Assembly: GCF_019511345.1 (NCBI RefSeq)
Contig: NZ_JAEUAK010000012.1
Span: forward strand, 62,001 to 126,000
Reading direction: 5' to 3'
Origin: Rhizobium mesosinicum
Lineage (GTDB): Bacteria; Pseudomonadota; Alphaproteobacteria; Rhizobiales; Rhizobiaceae
DNA length: 64,000 nt
How positions within the stretch are numbered: the stretch's first letter is position 1; every line of letters starts with the position of its first letter. Positions 44,665 to 56,041 of this stretch are shown in pieces. Both the position numbers and the translations under genes were made by a program. The notes under the pieces are model-generated. The model made no database searches. It worked only from the letters and a program-made list of their open reading frames with translations, and was not told the DNA's origin.

Positions 44665-44937
44665 TCACGCCTTGATATCGAGGCCCGCTTCGACTGCGGC
44701 GGCGATGAATGCCTTGCGCGCATCTTCACCGGTACGCTTGCCCTTGATAACATCGGCGCAGACCAGCAGCGCCTGGTCGAGAGCGGCGCCATCTTCCGTC
44801 GGCCAGTCTTCGATCATCGCCCAGGAAGCCGCCTGGGTGTTGTCGATGGTCTCATACTGGCCGGGCTCTTCGAGAGCGACAAGCACGGGCTTCGTCCACG
44901 GCGCCTGCATTCTTGCTTCGCTTTGATCCTGAGACAT
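44665..44937 (-). CDS. DUF982 family small protein
   Basis: Protein of 90 residues beginning MSQDQSEARMQAPWTKPVLV (ATG at 44935-44937, preceded by GGAAGATC). The body ETIDNTQAASWAMIEDWPTE and the C-terminal KAFIAAAVEAGLDI are typical of DUF982, a family common in Rhizobiales with no known function. It lies downstream of the gcvP terminator on the same strand and is probably transcribed alone. Confidence 0.88.
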   Translation of the reverse strand: MSQDQSEARMQAPWTKPVLVALEEPGQYETIDNTQAASWAMIEDWPTEDGAALDQALLVCADVIKGKRTGEDARKAFIAAAVEAGLDIKA

Positions 44938-44974
44938 GGTGTGATCTTCCTTCGCGCATTCCATCAGAATTAGG

Positions 44975-45003
44975 AAAGCCCCTCCCGTGAAGGAAGGGGC
45001 TTT
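44975..45003 (-). terminator. Terminator downstream of gcvP
   Basis: AAAGCCCCTCCC-GTGAA-GGAAGGGGCTTT is a strong inverted repeat with A/T tracts at both ends, lying 45 bases past the gcvP stop codon. It closes the gcvTHP transcript on the minus strand and separates it from the DUF982 gene. Confidence 0.8.
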
Positions 45004-45047
45004 GATTGTCCGGCTCTTGCTTTCGCGTCGGGCGTTGGGCTTGAACT

Positions 45048-47911
<2,864 letters not shown>

Positions 47912-47912
<1 letters not shown>

Positions 47913-48274
47913 TACGCAGTCAGCTCCTTATAGGCCGCTTCGTCGAGCAGGCCGTCGACATCGCCAAGATTCTTGAGCTTGAGCTTGAAGAACCAGCCGG
48001 CGCCCTGAGGATCCGAATTGACGAGCGAGGGATCGGCGACGATAGCCGGATTGACTTCGACGATCTCGCCATCGAGCGGGCAGTAGACTTCCGAGGCGGC
48101 CTTGACGGATTCGACGGTGGCCGCATCGTCATTCTTGGAGAAGGTGGCGCCGACTTCAGGCAGTTCCACGAAAACGAGGTCGCCGAGCTGCTCGACAGCG
48201 TAAGTGGTGATGCCAACGGTCGCGACATCGCCTTCGAGCTTCAGCCATTCATGTTCCTGGGTAAATTTCAGCAT
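47912..48274 (-). CDS. gcvH: Glycine cleavage system H-protein
   Basis: Protein of 120 residues, MLKFTQEHEWLKLEGDVATV onward. The lipoyl attachment site is Lys58 in DDAATVESVKAASEVYCPL. It carries the aminomethyl intermediate between the P-, T- and L-proteins. The start at 48272-48274 follows GAGAGGATTTTTCC. The lipoic acid it needs is attached by LipB, encoded at 63056. Confidence 0.97.
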
Positions 48275-48298
48275 GGAAAAATCCTCTCGCAATGGGGG

Positions 48299-49435
48299 TC
48301 AGCGTTTGTAGGTCGGCGTGATGAAGGGAAGGGCGGAAACGGTGACAGGCAGGTACTTGCCGCGCACTTCCGCGTAAATCTGCGTACCCGGTGCCGCGTG
48401 AGAAACCGGCACATAGCCCATGGCGACGGGGCCCTCGACGGAAGGGCCGAAACCGCCCGAGGTGACTTCGCCGATCTCGGCCTTCCCCTCGGCATCGGCA
48501 TAAAGCTTGGCATGACCGCGCACAGGCGCCTTGCCTTCCGGCTTCAGGCCGACGCGCTTGCGGGAAACACCCTTATCGAGTTCGCCGAGAATGCGCGCGG
48601 CACCCGGGAAACCGCCAGCGCGGGCGCCACCGGTGCGGCGGGCCTTCTGTATGCCCCATTCGATAGCGGCTTCGACCGGCGAGGTCGTCGTGTCGATATC
48701 GTTGCCATAGAGGCAGAGGCCAGCTTCGAGGCGCAGCGAGTCACGGGCGCCGAGGCCGATCGGCTCGACATCGGGATGCTCCAGCAACCGGTTGGTGACA
48801 TCCACGGCCTTGTCGGCGGGAATGGAGATTTCAAAACCGTCTTCGCCGGAATAGCCCGAGCGGGAAACGAGACAGGAAACGTCGTGCAGGCGGCAATGGC
48901 GCACGTCCATGAACTTCATGGCAGCAACATCGGCCCAGAGCTCGGCGAGCACATCGACGGCACGCGGGCCCTGAAGCGCGATCAGCGCGCGATCGAGGAC
49001 GGTGATCTGACAGGTGTCGGAAAGATGCTTCTGCAGGTGAGCAACGTCCTGCTCCTTGCAGGCGGCGTTGACGACGACGAAAAGATGATCGTCGAGATGG
49101 GTGATCATCAGGTCGTCGAGGATACCGCCATTCTCGTCGGTGAAGAAACCGTAGCGCTGGCGCCCTTCGGCAAGCCCGAGGATATCGACCGGCACGAGGC
49201 TTTCGAGCGCGAGCGCCGCATCCTCATACTTGCCAGACTTCGCCTTGATGATGACCTGGCCCATATGGGAGACATCGAAGAGGCCGGCTGCAGCGCGGGT
49301 CTGCAGATGCTCCTTCATGACTCCGGCCGGATATTGCACCGGCATGTCGTAGCCTGCAAAGGGCACCATGCGGGCGCCGAGCGACAGGTGAAGCGCGTGA
49401 AGCGGGGTTTTCTTGAGGGCAGCAGTATCGTCCAA
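48299..49435 (-). CDS. gcvT: Aminomethyltransferase, glycine cleavage T-protein
   Basis: Protein of 378 residues from a TTG start (complement of 49433-49435), preceded by the strong CGGAGGCG five bases away; the ATG-bearing extension upstream lies inside the riboswitch leader and is not protein-like. Conserved pieces are TPLHALHLSLGARMVPFAGY, FDVSHMGQV, LIALQGPRAVDVL and SRSGYSGEDGFEI. It transfers the one-carbon unit to tetrahydrofolate. It is the first gene of gcvTHP. Confidence 0.96.
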   Translation of the reverse strand: MDDTAALKKTPLHALHLSLGARMVPFAGYDMPVQYPAGVMKEHLQTRAAAGLFDVSHMGQVIIKAKSGKYEDAALALESLVPVDILGLAEGRQRYGFFTDENGGILDDLMITHLDDHLFVVVNAACKEQDVAHLQKHLSDTCQITVLDRALIALQGPRAVDVLAELWADVAAMKFMDVRHCRLHDVSCLVSRSGYSGEDGFEISIPADKAVDVTNRLLEHPDVEPIGLGARDSLRLEAGLCLYGNDIDTTTSPVEAAIEWGIQKARRTGGARAGGFPGAARILGELDKGVSRKRVGLKPEGKAPVRGHAKLYADAEGKAEIGEVTSGGFGPSVEGPVAMGYVPVSHAAPGTQIYAEVRGKYLPVTVSALPFITPTYKR

Positions 49436-49485
49436 ACGACGCCTCCGGTGTTTGCGCCTGATATCCGGGCGCGGGCTCAAAACTG

Positions 49486-49503
49486 AAGGCGCGGCTGCGC
49501 CTT
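49486..49503 (-). terminator. Expression-platform hairpin between the glycine riboswitch and gcvT
   Basis: AAGGCGC-AGCC-GCGCCTT (minus-strand reading) forms a 7-bp GC-rich stem followed by CAGTTTTG. It sits between the second aptamer and the gcvT Shine-Dalgarno and could be the switchable terminator or a competitor for the last aptamer stem. A fold is needed to decide. Confidence 0.4.
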
Positions 49504-49510
49504 ATCTCCT

Positions 49511-49675
49511 TGAGCCCCCTCTGTCCCTGCGCCTGAGATTGTTATCCCTTCGGCGGGCGTTTCGAGAACGCCTCTCTCCAGAGTTCCGTCTGCCCCTTGT
49601 GGTCCTTTTGCCTGAGAGTTTCCGGGGCGGTTGCTCCTTCGGCACCGGCATCGTGTGCCGGATTCTCCCAACAAG
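49511..49675 (-). ncRNA. Tandem glycine riboswitch upstream of gcvTHP
   Basis: Two glycine aptamers lie head to tail in the gcvT leader. The first (about 49598-49675) reads GGGAGAATCCGG, then GCCGAAGGAGCAA, then CTCTCAGGC. The second (about 49518-49587) reads CTCTGGAGAGAGG, then GCCGAAGGGATAA, then TCTCAGGC and ACAGAGG. These are the conserved junction elements of the family, including the short linker. Glycine binding usually switches gcv expression on, so the cleavage system is made when glycine is plentiful. The 400-base gap between gcvT and the copper chaperone gene is filled mainly by this element and its promoter. Confidence 0.95.
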
Positions 49676-49835
49676 GTTGCCGCAATTATCCGGGGGCTGC
49701 AGGCCTTGGCAAGCAAAATGTCGCGAGCGCACTAATTTTTGTCGCGGCTCCCAAAACCCGGTTGCGGTCCGCGGCAAATGGGTTTTTGCATTTGCGGGCG
49801 ATATTGGCTAACGCGATGCAAAGTGGAGATACTCG

Positions 49836-50366
49836 ATGAAGATTGTCAGGACGTTTGGTTTTACAATTCTCCTTTGCGCTTGCGGCTTTGCCGGATCCGC
49901 TATCGGCCAGGACCATCAGCACATGCAGGGCATGGATATGGGCAGCATGGGCTCCATGAGCATGGCCGCTGACGGCAACGCGGTAAAAGTCGGCGACCTG
50001 GAAATCTCCGGCGGCTTCGCTAAAGCGATGCTGCCCGGCCAGCCCGTCGGCGGCGGCTTCTTCACAGTGAAGAACAACGGCTCGACGGATGACCGCCTGG
50101 TCTTGGTCACGTCGCCCAATGCCGGCGCTGTGCAGCTTCACGAGATGGCCATGAAGGACAATGTCATGAAGATGCGCGAGCTGAAGGATGGTATTACGGT
50201 TGCCGCGGGCCAGACCGTGGAGCTCTCGCCCGGCAACCTGCATCTGATGTTCCAGAAGGTGAAGAAGCCCTTCAAGGAGGGCGACAAGATACCCGTTACG
50301 CTGACCTTCGAAAAGGCCGGAAAGGTTGATCTGATGCTGAGCGTGCTGTCGGCGCAGGGCAAATAG
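49836..50366 (+). CDS. Periplasmic copper chaperone PCuAC
   Basis: Protein of 176 residues with a signal peptide (MKIVRTFGFTILLCACGFAG). It has a Met/His-rich stretch (HQHMQGMDMGSMGSMSM) just after the cleavage site and the family motif AGAVQLHEMAMKDNVMKM, with the metal-binding H(M)x10Mx21HxM-type residues including LHLMFQKV. It hands Cu(I) to the CuA site of cytochrome oxidase. The N-terminal Met/His patch is an additional copper-binding tail. No sco gene is adjacent. Confidence 0.92.
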   Translation: MKIVRTFGFTILLCACGFAGSAIGQDHQHMQGMDMGSMGSMSMAADGNAVKVGDLEISGGFAKAMLPGQPVGGGFFTVKNNGSTDDRLVLVTSPNAGAVQLHEMAMKDNVMKMRELKDGITVAAGQTVELSPGNLHLMFQKVKKPFKEGDKIPVTLTFEKAGKVDLMLSVLSAQGK

Positions 50367-50378
50367 CGCTGAAAAACA

Positions 50379-50405
50379 AAGGCCCGCGACCAAGGTCGCG
50401 GGCCT
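50379..50405. terminator. Bidirectional terminator after the PCuAC gene
   Basis: AAGGCCCGCGACC-AA-GGTCGCGGGCCTT is a perfect stem of 13 bp, with AAAAACAAA before it. It closes the copper-chaperone gene and the converging small gene at 50432. Confidence 0.8.
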
Positions 50406-50431
50406 TGCGCCTCCCAGAAATATTTTAAATC

Positions 50432-50695
50432 TCAGACATCCTCATAAGATTGCAGGGCCTGCTGCAGGCCCGCCTGCGGCTGACGATAACCCTTGGTCAT
50501 CAGATCGAGCGCGACTTCTGTATTCTGGATGATGTTGGTCGTTTCCTCGATATCTTCGCCGCTCTGATTGAGCTGGCGTTCCGCAATCTTGCGAGCCTCG
50601 CGCGCGGCCGTGCCCGTCGCGACGCGCTGCGGGATGCGCAGGGACTCGAAAGCAAGGGCAGCGGTGTTCGCGGATATGGAAACGAGCTGTGTCAT
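50432..50695 (-). CDS. Small helical protein, unknown function
   Basis: Protein of 87 residues starting MTQLVSISANTAALAFESLR. The rest is charged and probably two helices (AAREARKIAERQLNQSGEDI, then NIIQNTEVALDLMTKGYRQP). The start at 50693-50695 is chosen because the upstream extension is unlike protein. No domain recognised. It is divergent from crcB and converges on the PCuAC gene. Confidence 0.65.
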   Translation of the reverse strand: MTQLVSISANTAALAFESLRIPQRVATGTAAREARKIAERQLNQSGEDIEETTNIIQNTEVALDLMTKGYRQPQAGLQQALQSYEDV

Positions 50696-50816
50696 TAGCC
50701 CGTCATACCGGCAGGATCTTCGCGTTCGGCTTAAGAAAATCATTCGCATTTTACCGGATGGTAAGAATTCTGCAGATGCGATTGGAATCAGGGCAGAATC
50801 GCAATAAACCGGAATC

Positions 50817-51194
50817 ATGTTCCAGGCTCTGCTCGTCGCGGTCGGCGGCGCAATCGGTTCGCTTCTGAGATATTATGTCGGCCTGGGCTCTCTGCGGCTC
50901 ATGGGGCCTGGCTTTCCCTGGGGAACGCTCATCGTCAATGTCGTCGGCAGCTTCATCATCGGTGTCTTTGCCGAGATGATCATGCGCCGCTTCAATGCAT
51001 CGGCGGAGCTTCGGCTGCTGCTGATTACAGGTTTTCTCGGCGGCTTCACCACCTTCTCCGCCTTCTCTCTGGACACGATATTGCTGTTCGAGCGTGGCGA
51101 GATTTTTGCCGGCGGCATCTATATCGCTGCAAGCGTCGGGCTTTCGATGCTGGCCGCCATGGCCGGCCTCGGCCTGATGCGCGTGCTGATCTGA
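50817..51194 (+). CDS. crcB: Fluoride ion channel CrcB/Fluc
   Basis: Protein of 125 residues with four membrane helices. The family residues are GGAIGSLLRYYVG near the N-terminus, the conserved Asn in GTLIVNVVGSFIIG (about residue 41), and GFLGGFTTFSAFSLDT, in which the Phe box and Thr/Ser residues line the fluoride path. It works as a dual-topology dimer exporting fluoride. I see no fluoride riboswitch in its 120-base leader. Confidence 0.95.
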   Translation: MFQALLVAVGGAIGSLLRYYVGLGSLRLMGPGFPWGTLIVNVVGSFIIGVFAEMIMRRFNASAELRLLLITGFLGGFTTFSAFSLDTILLFERGEIFAGGIYIAASVGLSMLAAMAGLGLMRVLI

Positions 51195-51290
51195 TTTCGA
51201 TTCCGATTTCCGTTTTAAGAAAAATGCTCTAAAGGCAGCGGCAAGAGAGGCGCCGCCTTTGATCGCGCCAGTATTTTCCGAAAGAACTCC

Positions 51291-52289
51291 ATGGCAGGCA
51301 TAGAACACATCAAGGTGGAGCCCGATGAAGCGGGCATGCGGCTCGACCGCTGGTTCAAGATCCATTATCCGGGGCTGGGCTTCGGTCCGTTGCAGAAGCT
51401 CTTGCGCTCCGGCCAGGTCCGCGTCGATGGCGGCCGTGTCAAATCGGATGCGCGCGTGCAGCCGGGCCAGATGGTGCGCGTGCCACCGCTCGATGTCGAT
51501 GCCAAGGTCAAGTCCGGGCCGATCGCCGGCAAGGATCTGAAGCATTCCGGTGACTTCGAACTCCTGTCGCGCATGGTGCTGCATGAGGACGAGAAGGTGA
51601 TCGTGCTCAACAAGCCGGCCGGCCTTGCCGTGCAGGGCGGCTCCGGTGTGGCGCGCCATATCGACCAGATGCTCGAAGCCTGGACGAGCCCGAAAGGCGA
51701 GAAACCCCGCCTTGTCCACCGCCTCGACCGCGATACGTCTGGTGTGCTCGTCATTGCCCGCACGCGCGGCGCCGCACAGAAGCTGACGGCCGCTTTCCGC
51801 GAGCGCGACACCAAGAAGACCTACTGGTCGCTGGTCAAGGGCGTGCCGCGCAAGCGCGAAGACAAGATCTCGACCTGGCTCGTCAAAGAACAGACCATCG
51901 ATGGCGACCGCATGCGGATTGCCAAACACGGCGAGGATGGCGCCGATCATGCGGTGTCTTATTACCGCATCGTCGAGACGACAGCGCAGCGTCTCGCCTG
52001 GCTGGAGATGGAGCCCTATACGGGGCGCACGCACCAGCTTCGTGTCCACGCGCTCCATATCGGCCATCCGATCATCGGCGATCCCAAATATTTCGATGAC
52101 GATCCGAACTGGGATTTCCCCGGCGGTATCCAGAAGCGGCTGCATCTGCATGCCCGCCATATTGATATTCCGCACCCCTCCGGCGGGCGCCTGCGCGTAA
52201 CAGCCCCTCTGCCGCCGCACATGGTGCAAAGCTGGAACCTGCTCGGTTTCGACGAGAACTCAGCCCCGATCCTGGATGACAAAGAATGA
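51291..52289 (+). CDS. RluA family pseudouridine synthase (RluC/RluD type)
   Basis: Protein of 332 residues. An S4 RNA-binding domain spans about residues 14-75 (MRLDRWFKIHYPGLGFGPLQ). The catalytic domain contains LVHRLDRDTSGVLVIART, with the catalytic Asp146, and MEPYTGRTHQLRVHALHIGH. The gene is probably rluC-like and modifies 23S rRNA, but the exact target uridines cannot be read. It overlaps the HAD gene by four bases (ATGA). Confidence 0.94.
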   Translation: MAGIEHIKVEPDEAGMRLDRWFKIHYPGLGFGPLQKLLRSGQVRVDGGRVKSDARVQPGQMVRVPPLDVDAKVKSGPIAGKDLKHSGDFELLSRMVLHEDEKVIVLNKPAGLAVQGGSGVARHIDQMLEAWTSPKGEKPRLVHRLDRDTSGVLVIARTRGAAQKLTAAFRERDTKKTYWSLVKGVPRKREDKISTWLVKEQTIDGDRMRIAKHGEDGADHAVSYYRIVETTAQRLAWLEMEPYTGRTHQLRVHALHIGHPIIGDPKYFDDDPNWDFPGGIQKRLHLHARHIDIPHPSGGRLRVTAPLPPHMVQSWNLLGFDENSAPILDDKE

Positions 52290-52939
52290 AGCTTGCGCTT
52301 TTTGATTGCGACGGCACGCTGGTCGACAGCGCCGGGCTGATCCACGAAACCATGCGCCGGACCTTCGAAAAGTTTGGCAAGCCGGAACCTCGGTTCGATG
52401 ACACAAAGGCAATCATTGGCCTGTCGCTCGATATCGCCATTGCCCGCATGCAGGGCAAGCCGCATGTCGAGCAGGAGGATATCGACATGACCGCGCATTA
52501 CAAATCGCTGTTTTCGGTCGTGCGTCAGGATCTCGATTATCGTGAGCCGCTCTTTCCCGGCATTCGGGAGATGATCGATGCGCTCACTGGGCGTGAGGAT
52601 CTGATGATCGGTGCGGTGACCGGCAAGTCGCGGCGCGGGCTGAAGCTGGTGATGGAGACGCACGGCTTCGACAGACATTTCGTCGTCGCACGTACCGCGG
52701 ATGATTGTCCCTCCAAGCCGCATCCGGCCATGGTGAGCGAATGCTGCGACGAAACCGGCATGAATGCGGCCGATGCCATTGTCATCGGTGACGCGATTTA
52801 CGATATGCAGATGGCAAAGGCCGCCGGCGCCAAGGCGATCGGCGTTGCCTGGGGATATGCCAGCGTGGATGAGCTGATCGCCAACGGCGCCGATGCGATC
52901 GCCTATCATCCTGACGAGATATTGCGCCATTTTTCCTGA
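52286..52939 (+). CDS. HAD-IA family hydrolase (phosphoglycolate phosphatase-like)
   Basis: Protein of 217 residues, MKLALFDCDGTLVDSAGLIH. The HAD motifs are DCDGTLVD (Asp7/Asp9), TGKSRRGLKLVME (motif II/III region) and VIGDAIYDMQMAKAAGAKAI (motif IV). It belongs to the Gph-like subgroup, yet members vary widely in substrate. It is translationally coupled to the upstream pseudouridine synthase and 9 bases before the ATP12 gene. Confidence 0.92.
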   Translation: MKLALFDCDGTLVDSAGLIHETMRRTFEKFGKPEPRFDDTKAIIGLSLDIAIARMQGKPHVEQEDIDMTAHYKSLFSVVRQDLDYREPLFPGIREMIDALTGREDLMIGAVTGKSRRGLKLVMETHGFDRHFVVARTADDCPSKPHPAMVSECCDETGMNAADAIVIGDAIYDMQMAKAAGAKAIGVAWGYASVDELIANGADAIAYHPDEILRHFS

Positions 52940-52947
52940 GGTGAGCC

Positions 52948-53733
52948 ATGCGCGACCTGCTGAACGACCTTTCCGAAGGCCTGAGCCATCCCGATCCGAT
53001 CCGCCGCGCGCAGATCCAGATGAAGAAGCCGCTGCCGAAACGCTTCTATAAGGCGGTTGCCGTTGCCCCCCACGAGGATCGTTTTGCGATCGAACTCGAC
53101 GGCAAAATGATGCGCACGCCGGCACGTCAGATCCTGGCAGTCCCGAGCGAGGCGCTGGCAAAGCTCGTTGCCGCGGAATGGGATGCGCAGGCCGAGGTGA
53201 TCGATCCGTCGCTGATGCCGGTGACGCGCCTCGTCAACACGGCAATCGATGGTGTCGCGACGGACACGCAGGCCGTCTTCGAGGATATCCTGCGCTTCTC
53301 ATCGAGCGATCTGCTCTGCTACCGCGCCGATGGCCCGGAAAAGCTGGTCGAGCGACAGACGGAGCGCTGGGATCCGGTGCTCGACTGGGCGGCCGCCGAT
53401 CTCGGCGCGCGTTTCATCCTGGTCGAAGGCGTGATGCACCACGAGCAGCCGCGCGAGGCGATCGCCGCCTTCGGCTCGGCACTGCGTCGGCACGACAGCG
53501 CGCTCGAGCTTGCAGCTCTCCATACGGTGACGACGATCACCGGTTCGGCGCTGCTCGCGCTTGCCATTGCCGAAGGCGAGATCACGCCTGACGAAGCCTG
53601 GTCGCTTGCCCATCTCGACGAGGACTGGACCATTGAACATTGGGGAAGCGACGAAGAAGCCGAGCTGCGCCGGGCCAAGCGTTTTGAGGATTTCAAAGCC
53701 GCAACGGATGTTTTTTTCGCGCTAAGGGCCTGA
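52948..53733 (+). CDS. ATP12 family F1-ATPase assembly chaperone
   Basis: Protein of 261 residues, MRDLLNDLSEGLSHPDPIRR. Conserved pieces are RFYKAVAVAPHEDRFAIELD, KMMRTPARQILAVPSEALAK and the C-terminal HLDEDWTIEHWGSDEEAELR. ATP12 helps the F1 alpha subunit fold in mitochondria and alphaproteobacteria. Together with the upstream rluA-HAD pair it forms a three-gene operon common in Rhizobiales. Confidence 0.93.
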   Translation: MRDLLNDLSEGLSHPDPIRRAQIQMKKPLPKRFYKAVAVAPHEDRFAIELDGKMMRTPARQILAVPSEALAKLVAAEWDAQAEVIDPSLMPVTRLVNTAIDGVATDTQAVFEDILRFSSSDLLCYRADGPEKLVERQTERWDPVLDWAAADLGARFILVEGVMHHEQPREAIAAFGSALRRHDSALELAALHTVTTITGSALLALAIAEGEITPDEAWSLAHLDEDWTIEHWGSDEEAELRRAKRFEDFKAATDVFFALRA

Positions 53734-53801
53734 ATCATATTGCCTTGATGGGCTTTATGACCAAATCTGCGAATCCAGACGGGGATATGCGGGACTTTGG
53801 A

Positions 53802-54254
53802 ATGCACTGGCTGAGGTCGAAATCTTGCCTGATAGCGCTTGTGTGCATGGCGCTGACGGCCTGCGCCAGCCTCATGCCGAAGAAGCAGGAAAAGCCCGTT
53901 TATGACGTGCGTAGCGCCGTCGTGCTCTCAAGCGCGACCATGTCTGCAGAGCTGCTGTCCGGTATCAGCGATCGCGTCAACGCCGCCATCCGGGCGACAG
54001 TCCGCACGAGCGAACTGCCGCGTGTGGTGCTGACGATCCGGATCGTTTCCGTCACGAAGGGCCTTGGCTTCCAAAAAGACCGCAACGTCGCGAAGGTCAG
54101 CATCGATGCCGCCTCCGTCGAGGATGGATCTGTCATCGCCGTGACCTCCTTCGAAGTCACAAGCTTGACCGCCGACCCTGACCTGGCCGACGACATTCTG
54201 GCAGAAGATATCGCCGCGCGTGTGCGCTCCGCCTTCGCACTCAGCGGACGCTAG
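53802..54254 (+). CDS. Putative lipoprotein, unknown function
   Basis: Protein of 150 residues if it starts at the ATG at 53802 (MHWLRSKSCLIALVCMALTA), with ATG 53787 as an alternative. LTAC at the signal end is a clear lipobox. The mature domain, VVLSSATMSAELLSGISDRV followed by a beta-rich IRIVSVTKGLGFQKDR, is unrecognised. It lies 70-odd bases beyond the ATP12 gene and just before the 54251 repeat. Confidence 0.72.
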   Translation: MHWLRSKSCLIALVCMALTACASLMPKKQEKPVYDVRSAVVLSSATMSAELLSGISDRVNAAIRATVRTSELPRVVLTIRIVSVTKGLGFQKDRNVAKVSIDAASVEDGSVIAVTSFEVTSLTADPDLADDILAEDIAARVRSAFALSGR

Positions 54255-54344
54255 AGTATTTCCGCTTTCGCGAGAGTGCTCTATCTCATTGTTTTCATGC
54301 AATTCCAGCAAAGCCGCTGCACGCTTTTGCTGAAATTGCTCTAG
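54251..54344. repeat. Dispersed Rhizobiales intergenic repeat (TAGAGYATTTCCGC type)
   Basis: The stretch opens CTAGAGTATTTCCGC and closes AAATTGCTCTAG; its ends are near inverted and the middle includes an internal AGAGTGCTCTA palindrome. The same consensus, with TAGAGCATTTCCGC and TTGCTCTA, is widespread between genes in Rhizobium and relatives. It begins at the lipoprotein stop codon and fills most of the 128-base gap before pccB. Confidence 0.6.
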
Positions 54345-54381
54345 CTGTAAAATCGGCCGTCAGTGGCGGTGAGGGGAGATC

Positions 54382-55914
54382 ATGAAGGATATTCTGGAAG
54401 AGCTCGAACGTCGCCGCGAAATTGCCCGTCTCGGCGGCGGACAGGCGCGCATCGACGCGCAGCACCAGCGCGGCAAGCTGACGGCGCGCGAACGCATCGA
54501 TCTCTTTCTCGACGAAGGTTCCTTCGAAGAGTTCGACATGTTCGTCGAGCACCGCTCCACCGATTTCGGCATGGATAAGAGCCGCATTGCCGGCGACGGC
54601 GTGGTGACCGGCTGGGGCACGGTCAACGGCCGCGCCGTCTTCGTCTTCGCCAAAGACTTCACCGTCTTCGGCGGCTCGTTGTCAGAGGCCCATGCGGAGA
54701 AGATCATCAAGGTGCAGGATATGGCGCTGAAGAACCGCGCGCCGATCATCGGCATTTATGATGCGGGCGGCGCGCGCATTCAGGAAGGTGTGGCGGCCCT
54801 TGGCGGTTATGCCGAAGTCTTCCAGCGCAATGTGCTGGCCTCCGGCGTCATTCCGCAAATCTCCATCATCATGGGACCGTGTGCGGGCGGCGACGTCTAT
54901 TCGCCTGCTATGACCGATTTCATCTTCATGGTGCGCGATACGTCCTACATGTTCGTGACGGGCCCCGATGTGGTCAAGACCGTTACAAACGAGACGGTGA
55001 CATCGGAGGAGCTCGGCGGCGCGACCGTGCATACGACGCGCTCCTCGATTGCCGATGGCGCCTATGACAATGATGTCGATACGCTCCTGCAGGTGCGCCG
55101 GCTGATCGATTTCCTACCGCAATCGAACACGTCGCCGGTGCCGGAGATCGAATGTTACCAGTCGGTGACCGATGCCGACAACTCTCTGGATACGATGATC
55201 CCCGCCAATGCCAACAAACCCTACGACATCAAGGAGTTGATCCAGAAAGTGGCGGACGAAGGAGATTTCTTCGAGATCCAGGCGAGCTTCGCGAAGAACA
55301 TCGTCTGCGGTTTCGGGCGCATCGAGGGTGCGACTGTCGGCTTCGTCGCCAACCAGCCGATGGTGCTTGCCGGCGTGCTCGACAGCGACGCCTCGCGCAA
55401 GGCGGCGCGCTTCGTGCGTTTCTGCGACTGCTTCAATATTCCGATCGTTACCTTCGTCGATGTGCCGGGCTTCCTGCCGGGCACGGCACAGGAATATGGC
55501 GGGCTCATCAAGCACGGCGCCAAGCTGCTTTTCGCCTATGCGGAAGCGACGGTGCCGAAGCTGACAGTCATTACCCGCAAGGCCTTCGGCGGCGCTTATG
55601 ACGTGATGGCGTCGAAGCATCTGCGGGGCGATCTCAATTATGCCTGGCCGACGGCGCAGATTGCCGTCATGGGCGCCAAGGGCGCCGTCGAGATCATCTT
55701 CCGCAAGGATATCGCCGATCCCGAAAAGATCGCTGCACATACGAAGATGTATGAGGATCGCTTCCTGTCACCCTTTGTGGCGGCTGAACGTGGCTATGTC
55801 GATGAGGTGATCATGCCGCATTCGACGCGGCGCCGGCTGGCGCGGGGGCTGAAGATGCTGAGGAACAAGGATCTCAGCAATCCCTGGAAGAAGCACGACA
55901 ACATTCCGCTATGA
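54382..55914 (+). CDS. pccB: Propionyl-CoA carboxylase beta chain (carboxyltransferase)
   Basis: Protein of 510 residues, MKDILEELERRREIARLGGG. The two crotonase-like halves show DKSRIAGDGVVTGWGTVNGR and GGARIQEGVAALGGYAEVFQ in the first, with SIIMGPCAGGDVYSPAMTDF, and GFLPGTAQEYGGLIKHGAKL plus GGAYDVMASKHLRGDLNYAW (in part) in the second. It transfers CO2 from biotin to propionyl-CoA. Its partner pccA lies at 59154 on the opposite strand. Confidence 0.95.
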   Translation: MKDILEELERRREIARLGGGQARIDAQHQRGKLTARERIDLFLDEGSFEEFDMFVEHRSTDFGMDKSRIAGDGVVTGWGTVNGRAVFVFAKDFTVFGGSLSEAHAEKIIKVQDMALKNRAPIIGIYDAGGARIQEGVAALGGYAEVFQRNVLASGVIPQISIIMGPCAGGDVYSPAMTDFIFMVRDTSYMFVTGPDVVKTVTNETVTSEELGGATVHTTRSSIADGAYDNDVDTLLQVRRLIDFLPQSNTSPVPEIECYQSVTDADNSLDTMIPANANKPYDIKELIQKVADEGDFFEIQASFAKNIVCGFGRIEGATVGFVANQPMVLAGVLDSDASRKAARFVRFCDCFNIPIVTFVDVPGFLPGTAQEYGGLIKHGAKLLFAYAEATVPKLTVITRKAFGGAYDVMASKHLRGDLNYAWPTAQIAVMGAKGAVEIIFRKDIADPEKIAAHTKMYEDRFLSPFVAAERGYVDEVIMPHSTRRRLARGLKMLRNKDLSNPWKKHDNIPL

Positions 55915-56041
55915 TCGAATAAGGGAGCCTCTTCAGGTGTTTATCCACTATCGAAGTTGTGAACGCCTGTCAGCAAACTGTGTCTTCAATCCCGGTTAGA
56001 GACGCGGTAACGCTCGGCAGCACATCCTTAGGAGAGTCTGT

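Noticed and set aside
50700..50816. Possible fluoride riboswitch upstream of crcB
   Set aside because: The conserved crcB-motif pieces are not visible in the 120-base leader, although the gene is a Fluc channel that often carries one.
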